Shown here: positions 50,631 to 59,649 of the stretch, in pieces | Layout: each line of letters begins with the position of its first letter | Position numbering within the stretch: position 1 is the stretch's first letter | NCBI RefSeq assembly: GCF_003148825.1 | Contig: NZ_QGGZ01000001.1 | Coordinates: forward strand, 806,001 to 870,000 | Length of the DNA stretch: 64,000 nt | Direction of reading: 5' to 3' | Source: Streptomyces sp. CG 926 | Lineage (GTDB): Bacteria > Actinomycetota > Actinomycetes > Streptomycetales > Streptomycetaceae | Position numbers and translations under genes: made by a program | The notes under the pieces: generated by a model | Told to the model about the DNA's origin: nothing | Databases searched by the model: none | Seen by the model: only the letters and a program-made list of their open reading frames with translations

Positions 50631-51691
50631 ACGTGTTCGCCGTGGCGATCTGGATCGCCGTCGTCCTCTCGTCCGTCCTGCTGATGCTGAGGCTCCGCCG
50701 GATCCGGTCCCGGCCGGTGTCCGCCGGGCCCTCGTCCGGCCTGCACGACCTGTCCGAGGCCGCCTTCATGGTGGGCGGCCCCGGCACCGTGGTGGACGCC
50801 GCGCTCGTGTCGATGCTCGCCGACGGGCGGCTGGTGGCCGGCGGTCCGGGCATCGTCCAGGTACGCCCCGGGGCGCGGGCCGGCGACCCCGCCGAGCGGG
50901 CCGTCCTGCAGGCCCACTCGGGGGCGCCCTCGGGCTGGCTCTACCAGGTGCGCTACGCCGCCATGTGCGACCCGGCCGTCCAGGAGATCGGGGACGCCCT
51001 GGCCGAACGCGGACTGATCGTCCCGCCCGGGTCCGGGCAGCGGCGCCTGCGGCGCTGGGGGCTGACCCAGGCGATCGTGTGCATGGTCCTGTTCCCGGTC
51101 TCGCTGGTGCTGACCGTCGTGTCGCTGGCCCTGCAGTCCGGATCCGGGGTGCCGTTCATCGTGAAGGTGCTGTTCGCCCTGGTGGGTGGCATCGTCGTCG
51201 GTCTGGTCTGCGCGGCCCGGGCCAAGAGCCGGATCACGACGGCGGGGGCGCGGGCGCTGCGCGCGATCCGCTCCGCCCATCTGAACGACCGGACCCCGCA
51301 GGTACAGACCGCGCTGTTCGGGCTGCGCGGCCTGCGGGACCCGTACCTGCGACAGCTGTTGGTGCCCGCCGTGCGCGGGACCCGGCTGGCGGCTGCCCAA
51401 TCACGCACCCGCCCGCACGGCATGCCCCACTCCACGCACGCGCACGCGCACTCGTCCTCCGCCGACGTGCTGCCGATCGTCTGGTGCGCCGCGAGCGACA
51501 GCGGCGGCGCGGGCGGCTCGGGCTGTGGAGGCGGCTCCGGCTGTGGCGGTGGCTCGGGCTGCGGCTCCTCCGGCGGCGGATCCAGCTGCGGTGGAAGCAG
51601 CTCCAGCTGTGGGAGTTCGTCCAGCTCCAGCTGCGGCAGTTCGTCGAGCTGCGGCAGCTCCTCCAGCTCCAGCTGCGGCAGCAGCTCCTGA
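50627..51691 (+). CDS. TIGR04222-like membrane protein with Gly/Ser/Cys tail
   Basis: 354 residues, coupled to the MNIO gene by an ATGA overlap. An N-terminal helix ([19 protein letters not shown]), a cytosolic domain ([20 protein letters not shown] onward), then two helices near 145-190 ([35 protein letters not shown]). The region from about 294 to 354 is only Gly, Ser, Ala and Cys: eight cysteines from residue 300 onward, spaced as SGCGGG three times, then SSCG five times. I recognise the N-terminal part as the TIGR04222 type. The tail is the probable site of modification by the MNIO enzyme, making this a membrane-bound multi-cysteine substrate. The function of the product is unknown. Confidence 0.85.
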   Translation: MNVFAVAIWIAVVLSSVLLMLRLRRIRSRPVSAGPSSGLHDLSEAAFMVGGPGTVVDAALVSMLADGRLVAGGPGIVQVRPGARAGDPAERAVLQAHSGAPSGWLYQVRYAAMCDPAVQEIGDALAERGLIVPPGSGQRRLRRWGLTQAIVCMVLFPVSLVLTVVSLALQSGSGVPFIVKVLFALVGGIVVGLVCAARAKSRITTAGARALRAIRSAHLNDRTPQVQTALFGLRGLRDPYLRQLLVPAVRGTRLAAAQSRTRPHGMPHSTHAHAHSSSADVLPIVWCAASDSGGAGGSGCGGGSGCGGGSGCGSSGGGSSCGGSSSSCGSSSSSSCGSSSSCGSSSSSSCGSSS

Positions 51692-51786
51692 CCCCCGGAC
51701 GTACGGCAATCGGGGGCGCGATCGGCGGCAACGGGGCCATCGGCGCCGACATCTGCCGGTGATCCTTTACAACGGCCCGGCCCCGA

Positions 51787-51813
51787 CCTCTCATCTGTTC
51801 ATCGGATGAGAGG
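51787..51813 (+). terminator. 9-bp hairpin upstream of the peptidase gene
   Basis: CCTCTCATC (51787-51795), a 9-nt loop, then GATGAGAGG (51805-51813). It sits 11 bp before the ATG of the peptidase gene and overlaps the start of its GAGGGAGGGG ribosome site. It may end the MNIO operon or act as an attenuator of the next gene. Confidence 0.45.
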
Positions 51814-51824
51814 GAGGGGCCGTC

Positions 51825-53477
51825 ATGCGGACGGGACGCACGGGCCGAACGGCCGCCGTGGCGGCGCTCTCCTTTCTCCTGTGTGCCCCGGCCCACGTGG
51901 CCCGGTCCGCATCGCCGGCCCCCCTCGGCGGGACGGCGGCCGAGGCCGCCGGCGCCGCCCTCACCGCCCGCCGCGCGGCGGCCGCGGCCGTACCCGGAGG
52001 CGACGGACTGGACTTCGGACGCTGCCCCGACGCCGAGGAGCTGCCCGCCCCGGTCCGCTGCGCGACCCTGCGCGTCCCGCTCGACTACGCCCGCCCCGAC
52101 GGCCCGCAGATCTCCCTCACCGTCAGCAAGATCGCCGCGACCGGCGCCCGCGGCGCCGTCCGCCAAGGCGCGCTCGTCCACAACCCCGGCGGCCCCGGCG
52201 CCTCCGGCATGTTCTTCCCGCTGCTCGCAGAGGTCCCCGGCTGGGAGCGGATCGCCGCCGCCTACGACCTGGTCGGCTACGCCCCGCGCGGCGTCGGCCG
52301 CTCCGCCCCGCTGTCCTGTCAGGACCCCGCGAGTTCGGCCGAGGGACCCACCCAGGTCCCGGACGACCCCTCGCCCGCGTACAAGAGGCAGCGCCTCGCG
52401 GCCGCCCGGGCCTACGCCCGCGGCTGCGCGCGGCGGGCCGGCGCGGCCCTGCCGTACTACACCACGCTCAACAACGCCCGCGATCTGGACGTCCTACGGG
52501 CCGCGCTCGGCGAGCGGAAGCTGAGCTTCATGGGCGCCTCGTACGGCACCTACCTCGGCGCCGTCTACGCCACCTTGCATCCGGGCCGCGTCGGACGGAT
52601 GGTCCTGGACTCGGCGGTCGACCCCGACCCGCGCCGCGTCTGGTACCGCAACAACCTCGACCAGTCACCCGGCTTCGAGCGCCGCTGGTACGACTTCCGC
52701 GCCTGGGCGGCCCGGCACCACACCACGTACGGCCTCGGCGCCACCCCGGCGGCCGTGCAGGCGAGCTACGTTCGCGTACGCGAGGCGGTGGCCCGTACTC
52801 CCGCGGGCGGGGTCGTCGGCACCGGCGAACTGCGCGCCGCCTACCTCCAGGCCGCGTACTACGACGACGTGTGGCCGGACCGGGCGGCGGCCCTCGCGGC
52901 CTTCCTGCGCGGCGATCCCGCGCGGCTGACCGCCCAGGCCGCCCCGGATCCGCGGACGGCGGCCGAGGTGGAGAACGCGACGGCGGTCTACACGGCGGTG
53001 CTGTGCAACGACGCCTCCTGGCCCGCCCACTGGCGGACCTGGGACCGCGACAACACCGAGGTGGCGCGCAGGGCCCCGTTCGAGACCTGGGCCAATGCCT
53101 TCCTGAACCTCCCGTGTGCCTCCTGGCCGGTGCGACAGCGGCAGCGGCCGGTGGCGGTCGGGGCCCAGCCGGAGCGGCTGCCCGGGACCTTGGTGGTGGC
53201 GGCGGAGCGGGACGGGGCGACGCCGTACCCGGGCGCTCTGGAACTCCAACGGCGGCTCGGCGCCGGGGCTTCGCTGGTGACGGAGACGGGGGCCGGCTCC
53301 CACGGAGTGGTCGGCGGACGCAACGGCTGCGTGGACCGTCACGTGGAGCGGTATCTGCTGACGGGCGCCACCCCCGGGTGGCGTGTCACATGTGCGCCGC
53401 ATCCGGAGCCCGCACCGGTGTCGCTGGACGACCGGGCAGCGAGCGCCCACAGGGCGCTGCTGCCGCCGGTCGTCTGA
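51825..53477 (+). CDS. Secreted S33-family tripeptidyl aminopeptidase-like hydrolase
   Basis: 550 residues; signal peptide TGRTAAVAALSFLLCAPAHV with cleavage near ARSA. Alpha/beta-hydrolase features: ALVHNPGGPGASGMFF (oxyanion), GYAPRGVGRSAPLSC, nucleophile FMGASYGTYLG near residue 240, VVAAERDGATPYPGA (Asp) and TGAGSHGVVGG (His): a complete triad. Six or more cysteines suggest extracellular disulfides. Streptomyces tripeptidyl aminopeptidases and SlpD/E have this layout. Substrates are inferred to be peptides from secreted-protein turnover. Confidence 0.92.
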   Translation: MRTGRTGRTAAVAALSFLLCAPAHVARSASPAPLGGTAAEAAGAALTARRAAAAAVPGGDGLDFGRCPDAEELPAPVRCATLRVPLDYARPDGPQISLTVSKIAATGARGAVRQGALVHNPGGPGASGMFFPLLAEVPGWERIAAAYDLVGYAPRGVGRSAPLSCQDPASSAEGPTQVPDDPSPAYKRQRLAAARAYARGCARRAGAALPYYTTLNNARDLDVLRAALGERKLSFMGASYGTYLGAVYATLHPGRVGRMVLDSAVDPDPRRVWYRNNLDQSPGFERRWYDFRAWAARHHTTYGLGATPAAVQASYVRVREAVARTPAGGVVGTGELRAAYLQAAYYDDVWPDRAAALAAFLRGDPARLTAQAAPDPRTAAEVENATAVYTAVLCNDASWPAHWRTWDRDNTEVARRAPFETWANAFLNLPCASWPVRQRQRPVAVGAQPERLPGTLVVAAERDGATPYPGALELQRRLGAGASLVTETGAGSHGVVGGRNGCVDRHVERYLLTGATPGWRVTCAPHPEPAPVSLDDRAASAHRALLPPVV

Positions 53478-53607
53478 ACTTCCGGGCGGGAGCTCCGGCT
53501 GCGTCGTTTCGGGGGCAGGGGCCGTCTTCCGGACCAGCCTCCCGATCCACCGGAGGAACTCACCTGACGGTGTGGTCGTCCTCCGGTCCTTCCCCCCAGG
53601 GGAGGTA

Positions 53608-54321
53608 TCAGGCGAGCCCGGCCACCAGATCGGCGACGGACTTGCGGCGCCCGGTGTAGAAGGGCACCTCTTCACGGACGTGCATACGGGCCTCGGAGGC
53701 GCGCAGGTGACGCATGAGGTCGACGATGCGGTACAGCTCGTCCGCCTCGAAGGCCAGCAGCCACTCGTAGTCGCCCAGGGAGAAGGAGGCGACGGTGTTG
53801 GCGCGCACGTCCGGGTAGCCACGGGCCATCTTGCCGTGGTCGGCGAGCATACGGCGACGGTCCTCGTCGGGCAGCAGGTACCAGTCGTAACTGCGCACGA
53901 AGGGGTACACGCTGACGTACTCGCGGGCGACCTCGTCGGCCAGGAAGGCCGGGATGTGCGACTTGTTGAACTCGGCCGGGCGGTGCAGGGCCATGTTCGA
54001 CCACACCGGCTCCAGGGCGCGGCCCAGCTTGGTCCGGCGGAACAGGTTGTAGGCGGTCTGCAGCTCGTCCGCCGTCTCGGCGTGCCACCAGATCATGACG
54101 TCGGCGTCGGCGCGCAGGCCGGAGACGTCGTAGCTGCCGCGGACGGTGATGTCCTTGGCGGCAAGCTGGTCGAAGAGCTCCTGGACCTCGTCGGCGTAGC
54201 CGGTGCGGTCCTCGGGAAGAACGTCCTTCAGCTTGAAGACGGACCACAGGGTGTAGCGGATGACCTCGTTGAGGTCCTTCGCCTTCTTCCCCGCGTTGGG
54301 AATCTTCTCTGGTGCAGTCAT
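53608..54321 (-). CDS. hemQ: Coproheme decarboxylase HemQ
   Basis: 237 residues. [12 protein letters not shown] near residue 22, [13 protein letters not shown] near 91, [20 protein letters not shown] near 134 (with the reactive Tyr), [15 protein letters not shown] (haem-ligating His near 160) and [16 protein letters not shown] match the chlorite-dismutase-like HemQ/ChdC family. It carries out the last step of the coproporphyrin-dependent haem pathway, converting coproheme to haem b. It lies 4 bp after cgoX. Confidence 0.95.
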   Translation of the reverse strand: MTAPEKIPNAGKKAKDLNEVIRYTLWSVFKLKDVLPEDRTGYADEVQELFDQLAAKDITVRGSYDVSGLRADADVMIWWHAETADELQTAYNLFRRTKLGRALEPVWSNMALHRPAEFNKSHIPAFLADEVAREYVSVYPFVRSYDWYLLPDEDRRRMLADHGKMARGYPDVRANTVASFSLGDYEWLLAFEADELYRIVDLMRHLRASEARMHVREEVPFYTGRRKSVADLVAGLA

Positions 54322-54325
54322 GTGC

Positions 54326-55792
54326 CTATTGTCCCGTGCGCTGATCAGTGGTCTGTGCCAGGGGTGCCGTACGCGCGCCGAGCCCGGCGATCACCGCGTC
54401 CGCGGCCTTGCCGGCGCTCGCGATGCAGGCCGGGATGCCCACGCCGTCGTAGACCGCGCCGCACACCGCGAGGCCCGGCAGGGCCGCGACCGCGGTGCGG
54501 ATCCGGGCGACCCGGTCGAGGTGGCCGACAGGGTACTGGGGCAGCCCGCCGTCCCAGCGGGTGACGGTGGAGGCGACGGGCCGGGCCGCCAGGCCCACGG
54601 CCTCGCCGAGGTCGGCGAGGGAGATGTCGACGAGTTCACCGTCCTCGCGTGCCAGGTCCTTCTCGTCGGCGTGGCGGCCGACCGAGGTGCGCAGCAGGAA
54701 GAGGTCGGGATCCGTCCCGGCCCAGGCCCACTTGTTGCTGGAGAAGGTGGAGGCCTTGATGGTCCGCCCGTCGACGGGCGGTACGAGGAATCCGCTGGCG
54801 CCGCCGCCGGAGACGGCCTGCGGCAGGTCGGAGCGGCGGAAGGCCATCGTGATGAGGGCCATCGAGGCGTACTCGACGCCGCGCAGCTCGGCGGCGGCGG
54901 CCGGGGCGAGCGCGTCCAGCAGTCGTGCGGCGGCCCCGGCCGGGGTGGCCAGGATCACGGCGTCGGCGTCGAGGACCTCGGCTCCGGCCACCACCCGCCA
55001 GCCCTCGGCCGTGCGGACGACCTCGCTGACGGGGGTGTCGGTGAGGATCCGGGCCCCCGCCGCCCGGCAGGCCTCGGCCACGGCGATCGGGAGGCGTCCG
55101 ATGCCGCCGTCGATGCCGGCGAAGACCGGGCCGGCAGGCTGGGGCGCGGCCTGCGCCCGGCGCTGCAGTTCGCGTACGCCGTCGCCCAGGAGGGCGTGCG
55201 TACGGGCGGCCTCGAAGAGTTGGGGCACGGCGGCGCGCATGGAGATGCGGTAGGCGTCGCCCGCGTAGACCCCGCCGAGCAGCGGTTCCACCAGCCGGTC
55301 GACGACCTCGTGGCCGAGGCGGGCCGCGACGTACTCGCCGACGGCGACGTCCTCGCCGATCTCGGTGGGTGGCAGAGTCCGTTCGGCCTCGATGCGGGCC
55401 AGTCCCTCGGCGGAGAGCACTCCGGAGGCGGCGAGCGGTCCCAGGTCGCCGGGGACGCCCATGACGTGGCCGCGCGGCATCGGCCGCAGCGCGCCGCGGG
55501 TCCACAGGTGGGCGGTGGCGGTGGCGGGCGCCTGTACGGCCTCGGCCAGGCCCACGGCCTCGGCGAGGGTCACGGCCTCGGGGCGGCGGGCGAGCATGGA
55601 TTCGGCGCCGAGGTCCACGCGGGCGCCGGCGAGTTCGCCGGAGTGCAGCTTGCCGCCGAGCCGCGGTCCGGCTTCCACCAGGGTGACGCGGACGCCGTCG
55701 GCGAGCAGCCGGTGAGCGGCCGCGAGGCCCGCGATACCGCCGCCGACGACGACGGCGTGGCCCTGATCCGTACGCATGTCCGCTTCGTGCAT
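54326..55792 (-). CDS. cgoX: Coproporphyrinogen III oxidase CgoX (HemY-type)
   Basis: About 488 residues. FAD-binding [20 protein letters not shown] with the dinucleotide-end [51 protein letters not shown] and the C-terminal [20 protein letters not shown] are typical of HemY/CgoX. Starts at GTG 55798, ATG 55792 and ATG 55777 are possible; none has a strong ribosome site. It oxidises coproporphyrinogen III with oxygen upstream of ferrochelatase and HemQ. Known: Gram-positive bacteria use this coproporphyrin route, so CgoX is preferred over protoporphyrinogen oxidase. Confidence 0.93.
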   Translation of the reverse strand: MHEADMRTDQGHAVVVGGGIAGLAAAHRLLADGVRVTLVEAGPRLGGKLHSGELAGARVDLGAESMLARRPEAVTLAEAVGLAEAVQAPATATAHLWTRGALRPMPRGHVMGVPGDLGPLAASGVLSAEGLARIEAERTLPPTEIGEDVAVGEYVAARLGHEVVDRLVEPLLGGVYAGDAYRISMRAAVPQLFEAARTHALLGDGVRELQRRAQAAPQPAGPVFAGIDGGIGRLPIAVAEACRAAGARILTDTPVSEVVRTAEGWRVVAGAEVLDADAVILATPAGAAARLLDALAPAAAAELRGVEYASMALITMAFRRSDLPQAVSGGGASGFLVPPVDGRTIKASTFSSNKWAWAGTDPDLFLLRTSVGRHADEKDLAREDGELVDISLADLGEAVGLAARPVASTVTRWDGGLPQYPVGHLDRVARIRTAVAALPGLAVCGAVYDGVGIPACIASAGKAADAVIAGLGARTAPLAQTTDQRTGQ

Positions 55793-55931
55793 GGACACAT
55801 CGTCTCAGACCGATCTCCGAGGCCGGACCGTGACCGCATCGGGATCACCCCGGGACCGTGGATTCGAAACCCACGACGGGACTCTGGACGTCGAACCGGC
55901 AACACCAGCCGATCCTCGGGGGTTCACAGCG

Positions 55932-56927
55932 ATGCGCAGTTTCGACAGACACCGTTCCGCGGCGGCCCTGGCCGCCCTCGCGCTGGCCGGGGCGCTCGCG
56001 CTCACCGGCTGCGGCGCGAGCGGCCAGGGCTCCGCGAGCGACAAGGCGGCGGTGGCGCCCGCGGCCGACGGCAAGGCCCCGGAGGGCGCCGCGGCGGCCC
56101 CGGCGCCGGCCGGATCCGCGGGAGCCGCGGGCTCCTCCACGAACAAGAACGCCGCGCCGCCGGCCACGGTCCGCCCGAACGTCATCCGGACGGCGACGCT
56201 CGGCATCGAGACGGCGGACGTCCAGAAGACGCTCGCCTCGGCCCGCACGGCCGCCGATGACGCGGGCGGCTACGTCGGCAACGAGTCCACCAAGCGCGGC
56301 GAGGACGGCCGGATGACCTCGACGGTGACCCTGCGGGTCCCGGGCGAGCGCTACGACGCCGTGCTGGGCGCCATGGAGGGCAGCGGCAAGCTCCTGCACC
56401 GCAAGGTCGACGCGCAGGACGTCACGGAGAAGGTCGCCGACATCGGCAGCCGCGTCGCCTCGCAGCAGGCCAGCGTGGCGCGGGTGCGGGAGATGATGGG
56501 CAAGGCCTCGGCGTTGAGCGAGGTGGTGATGCTGGAGAGCGAGCTGTCGCGCCGCCAGTCCGACCTGGAGTCGCTGCTGGCGCAGCAGACGGCGCTGAAG
56601 GACCAGACCTCGCTGGGCACGATCACGCTGGAGGTCTCGGAGCCGGCCGCGAAGCCGGAGCCGGAGAAGAAGGAGAAGGAGAAGGAGCCCACGTTCCTGG
56701 GGGCCCTGGGCGGGGGCTGGGACGTCTTCACCAAGGTGGTGCGCTATCTGACGGTCGCGGTGGGCGCGGTGCTGCCGTTCGCGCTGACGGCCGTGGTGGG
56801 GCTGCTGCTGTTCCGGGCCTACCGGCGGCGGCGTCCGGCTCGGCCGAAGCCGGCCCCCGTGCCGTGGCGGGCGACGGTGCCGGCGGCCCGGACGGCTCCG
56901 GAGGCCGAGGCCGACGTACAGGACTGA
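55932..56927 (+). CDS. DUF4349 lipoprotein
   Basis: 331 residues; ATG 55932 is the first start giving a signal peptide. Lipobox LTGC after ALAALALAGALA, then a Ser/Ala/Pro/Gly-rich linker. Residues about 85-240 contain VIRTATLGIETADVQKTL, ADDAGGYVGNESTK, TVTLRVPGERYDAVL and a coiled-coil-like stretch (ESELSRRQSDLESLLAQQTA). A Lys/Glu spacer and one C-terminal helix (YLTVAVGAVLPFALTAVVGL) with a basic cytosolic tail follow. Family DUF4349; function unknown, envelope-located. It may respond to surface stress. Confidence 0.88.
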   Translation: MRSFDRHRSAAALAALALAGALALTGCGASGQGSASDKAAVAPAADGKAPEGAAAAPAPAGSAGAAGSSTNKNAAPPATVRPNVIRTATLGIETADVQKTLASARTAADDAGGYVGNESTKRGEDGRMTSTVTLRVPGERYDAVLGAMEGSGKLLHRKVDAQDVTEKVADIGSRVASQQASVARVREMMGKASALSEVVMLESELSRRQSDLESLLAQQTALKDQTSLGTITLEVSEPAAKPEPEKKEKEKEPTFLGALGGGWDVFTKVVRYLTVAVGAVLPFALTAVVGLLLFRAYRRRRPARPKPAPVPWRATVPAARTAPEAEADVQD

Positions 56928-56971
56928 ACGCGCGTTCGGCCGTAGCGTGTTCACCATCCGACAGTGGTGAA
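56926..56971. promoter_or_regulatory. Two inverted repeats upstream of the flavoprotein gene
   Basis: GAACGCGCGTTC (56926-56937) is a perfect 12-bp palindrome overlapping the DUF4349 stop codon. TTCACCA-N8-TGGTGAA (56950-56956 and 56965-56971) is a second inverted repeat 15 bp before the flavoprotein ATG. Either could be an operator for a dimeric repressor; the second is near where a -10 or start point would be. Confidence 0.4.
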
Positions 56972-56986
56972 GGGGCGGTACGGACG

Positions 56987-58366
56987 ATGACGACGGAACG
57001 ACTGGTGGTGGTGGGCGGTGACGCGGCGGGGATGTCCGCCGCGTCACAGGCCCGCAGGTTGAAGGGCCCGGCGGAGCTGGAGATCGTGGCCTTCGAGCGC
57101 GGGCACTTCACCTCCTACTCGGCGTGCGGGATCCCGTACTGGGTCGGCGGTCAGGTCGCCGAACGCGACGACCTGATCGCCCGTACCCCCGAGGAGCACC
57201 GGGCCCGGGACATCGATCTGCGCATGCGCACGGAGGTCGTGGAGCTCGACCTCCCCGGGTCCCGGGTCCGCGCCCGCGATCTGGACACCGGGTCCGAATC
57301 CTGGACGGAGTACGACAAGCTGGTCCTGGCGACGGGCGCCCGACCGGTCCGCCCCCGGCTCCCCGGCATCGGCGCGCACGGGGTCCACGGCATCCAGAGC
57401 CTGGACGACGGCCGGCGCCTGATGGACACCCTGGCGCGGACCGAAGGCCGTCGGGCGGTCGTGGTCGGCGCGGGCTACATCGGCGTGGAGATGGCGGAGG
57501 CCCTGGTCGCGCGCGGGTACGAGGTCACCGTCCTGCACCGGGGCGAGCAGCCGATGGCCACGCTGGACCCGGACATGGGCGGGCTGGTGCACAGCGCGAT
57601 GAACCGGATGGGGATCCGTACGGTCTCCCGCGCCGAGGTGACGAAGATCCTCACCGACGAGGAGGGCCGGGCCCGGGCGGTGGCCACCTCGACGGGCGAG
57701 GAGTACGAGGCGGACGTGGTCGTGCTCGGCATCGGCGTGGAGCCCCGTACGGCTCTCGCCCGCGCGGCCGGCCTCCCGCTCGGCCCGTCGGCCGGCATCC
57801 TCACGGACCTCTCGATGCGGGTCCGGGGCCACGAGAACATCTGGGCGGGCGGCGACTGCGTGGAGGTCCTGGACCTGGTCGCGGGCCGCACCCGGCACAT
57901 CCCGCTGGGCACGCACGCCAACAAGCACGGCCAGGTCATCGGCTCGGGCGTGGGCGGCGGCTACGCGACCTTCCCCGGGGTGGTCGGAACGGCGGTCAGC
58001 AAGGTCTGCGACCTGGAGATCGCCCGTACGGGGCTGCGCGAGCGGGACGCGCTGGAGGCGGGCCTGCGGTTCGTGACGGCCACCATCACCTCCACCAACA
58101 CGGCGGGCTACTACCCGGGCGCGGCGGAGATGACGGTGAAGATGCTGGCGGAACGCCGCACGGGCCGCCTCCTCGGGGTCCAGATCGTCGGTGGCGCGGG
58201 CGCCGCGAAGCGGGTGGACATCGCGGCGGTCGCTCTCACGGCGGGCATGACGGTGGACCGGATGGTGTCCCTGGACCTGGGCTACGCCCCGCCGTTCTCC
58301 CCGGTCTGGGACCCGATCCTGGTGGCGGCCCGCAAGGCGGTCGCCGCGGTCCACGCGGCGGTCTGA
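56987..58366 (+). CDS. FAD-dependent CoA-disulfide-reductase/NADH-oxidase-like protein
   Basis: 459 residues; ATG 56987. RLVVVGGDAAGMSAASQARR (FAD), the redox-active Cys in SYSACGIPYWVGG near residue 44, VLATGARPVRP, AVVVGAGYIGVEMAEAL (NAD(P)H), IWAGGDCVEV and a dimerisation domain with NTAGYYPGAAEMTVKML. The single Cys44-type active site is that of CoA-disulfide reductase, NADH oxidase or persulfide reductase. Likely role is thiol or oxidant balance. The inverted repeats just upstream suggest its own regulation. Its 3' end overlaps the convergent SGNH gene by 85 bp. Confidence 0.9.
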   Translation: MTTERLVVVGGDAAGMSAASQARRLKGPAELEIVAFERGHFTSYSACGIPYWVGGQVAERDDLIARTPEEHRARDIDLRMRTEVVELDLPGSRVRARDLDTGSESWTEYDKLVLATGARPVRPRLPGIGAHGVHGIQSLDDGRRLMDTLARTEGRRAVVVGAGYIGVEMAEALVARGYEVTVLHRGEQPMATLDPDMGGLVHSAMNRMGIRTVSRAEVTKILTDEEGRARAVATSTGEEYEADVVVLGIGVEPRTALARAAGLPLGPSAGILTDLSMRVRGHENIWAGGDCVEVLDLVAGRTRHIPLGTHANKHGQVIGSGVGGGYATFPGVVGTAVSKVCDLEIARTGLRERDALEAGLRFVTATITSTNTAGYYPGAAEMTVKMLAERRTGRLLGVQIVGGAGAAKRVDIAAVALTAGMTVDRMVSLDLGYAPPFSPVWDPILVAARKAVAAVHAAV

Positions 58367-59565
58367 GGGGAGTCGGTCCCTGCCGCGAAGGGGCCGTCGG
58401 AGGCGAAGGCGAGGGCCGCGAAGCGTTCGCCCATGCGGCGGTGCGTGGCCGCGTCCGGGTGGAGGGCGTCGGGCAGCGGCAGCTCGGCCGTGTCGCGCTC
58501 GCCGTAGAGGGCGCGGCCGTCGAGGAGGTGCAGGTTCGGGTCGTCGGCCGCGCGCTGCCGCACGATCCGGGCCAGTTCCTCCCGGATGACGCCCAGGGTC
58601 AGCTTGCCGAAGGCCCGTTCGGCGGGGTCGCCGGCGGCCCGGAACCGCAGCCGCCCTTCGGCGAGTTCGCCGAAGTCCGGCGCGCTGGGACCGGGGGTGT
58701 CCTCGTGGATGGGACACAGGATCGGCGAGAGGACCAGGAGCGGGGTGACGGGGTGCCCCTCGCGCACGGTGTCGAGGAACCCGTGCAGGGCGGGGCCGAA
58801 GGCCCGTAGGCGCATCAGGTCGCGGTTGACGAGGTTGATGCCGATCTTGACGCTGATCAGGTCGGCCGGGGTGTCCCGCAGGACCCGGGCGACGAACGGG
58901 TCGAGCAGCGCGTTGCCGCTCAGGCCCAGATTGGTCAGCTCCACCCCGGCGAGACCGGCGGCCGTCGCGGGCCAGGTGGTGCTGGGGCTCGCCGCGTCGG
59001 AGCCGTGGCTGATCGAGCTGCCGTGGTGCAGCCACCGGCGGCGGCCCGCGTCCGACCGGGGCTCGACGGGGGCGTCGGTGCGCAGGGCGACCAGCTGGGT
59101 GATCTCGTTGTACGGCAGCCAGATCTCGACGTCCTTGGCGCGGCCGGGAAGGCCGCAGAACCGTACGGTCCCGGGTGGGCCGGGCCGGGTCTCGGTGGCG
59201 CCGGTGGCCATGTCCACCTGGAGGACGTTGCCGCCGCCGACCGTGGCCTGCCCGGCCGGCAGCCCGTCGATCAGCAGGTCGTACAGGCCGTCGGGGCGGG
59301 GCGGTGCGCCGTCGTAGGCCATCTTCGTACGCAGGGCGTCCAGCTCGATGACGGTGGCCCGGGTGCGGAACACCAGCCGTACGCCGGAGGGCTGGGTCTC
59401 GACCGTGGCCAGATCGCCGTCGGTGAACTGGGCCCGGGCCCGGGCGGGCAGCCGGTGCGGCAGCAGCCCGTGCTCGGTGCGCTCCAGGTCCAGGGCGCCG
59501 CGCACGAGGTCCGCGGTGATGGGGGTGTCGACGGGCGTGGCGATCCGGTCAGATTCATGGCTCAT
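58282..59565 (-). CDS. SGNH/GDSL-type hydrolase
   Basis: 427 residues; ATG 59565. N-terminal 170 residues form a beta-sandwich-like domain (GVRLVFRTRATVIELDALRT; VEIWLPYNEITQLVALRTD). The hydrolase part has HHGSSISHGSDAASP (Ser block I variant), LGLSGNALLDPF (Gly block), KIGINLVNRDLM (Asn block) and DALHPDAATHRRMG (Asp/His block V). No signal peptide, so cytosolic. Similar two-domain SGNH proteins act as esterases or lipases; the substrate is unknown. The last 85 bp are antisense to the flavoprotein gene. Confidence 0.88.
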   Translation of the reverse strand: MSHESDRIATPVDTPITADLVRGALDLERTEHGLLPHRLPARARAQFTDGDLATVETQPSGVRLVFRTRATVIELDALRTKMAYDGAPPRPDGLYDLLIDGLPAGQATVGGGNVLQVDMATGATETRPGPPGTVRFCGLPGRAKDVEIWLPYNEITQLVALRTDAPVEPRSDAGRRRWLHHGSSISHGSDAASPSTTWPATAAGLAGVELTNLGLSGNALLDPFVARVLRDTPADLISVKIGINLVNRDLMRLRAFGPALHGFLDTVREGHPVTPLLVLSPILCPIHEDTPGPSAPDFGELAEGRLRFRAAGDPAERAFGKLTLGVIREELARIVRQRAADDPNLHLLDGRALYGERDTAELPLPDALHPDAATHRRMGERFAALAFASDGPFAAGTDSPQTAAWTAATALRAATRIGSQTGENGGA

Positions 59566-59608
59566 ACACACACCCTGCCCGCCGGGTGCCCCCGTACGCC
59601 ACGGCATT

Positions 59609-59649
59609 ACCGGGCGCCCTGTTCCGGTTCCCGGAACAGGGCGCCCGGT
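59609..59649 (-). terminator. 19-bp hairpin terminator of hemE
   Basis: ACCGGGCGCCCTGTTCCGG (59609-59627), loop TTC, and the exact reverse complement (59631-59649). It begins at the base next to the hemE stop codon and lies before the SGNH start, so it most likely ends hemE transcription. Confidence 0.85.

Noticed and set aside
51521..51688. Cys/Ser/Gly-coding repeat as a non-coding repeat or a frameshift artefact
   Set aside because: It stays in the frame of the membrane protein to a proper stop, and the Cys spacing is regular only in that frame.
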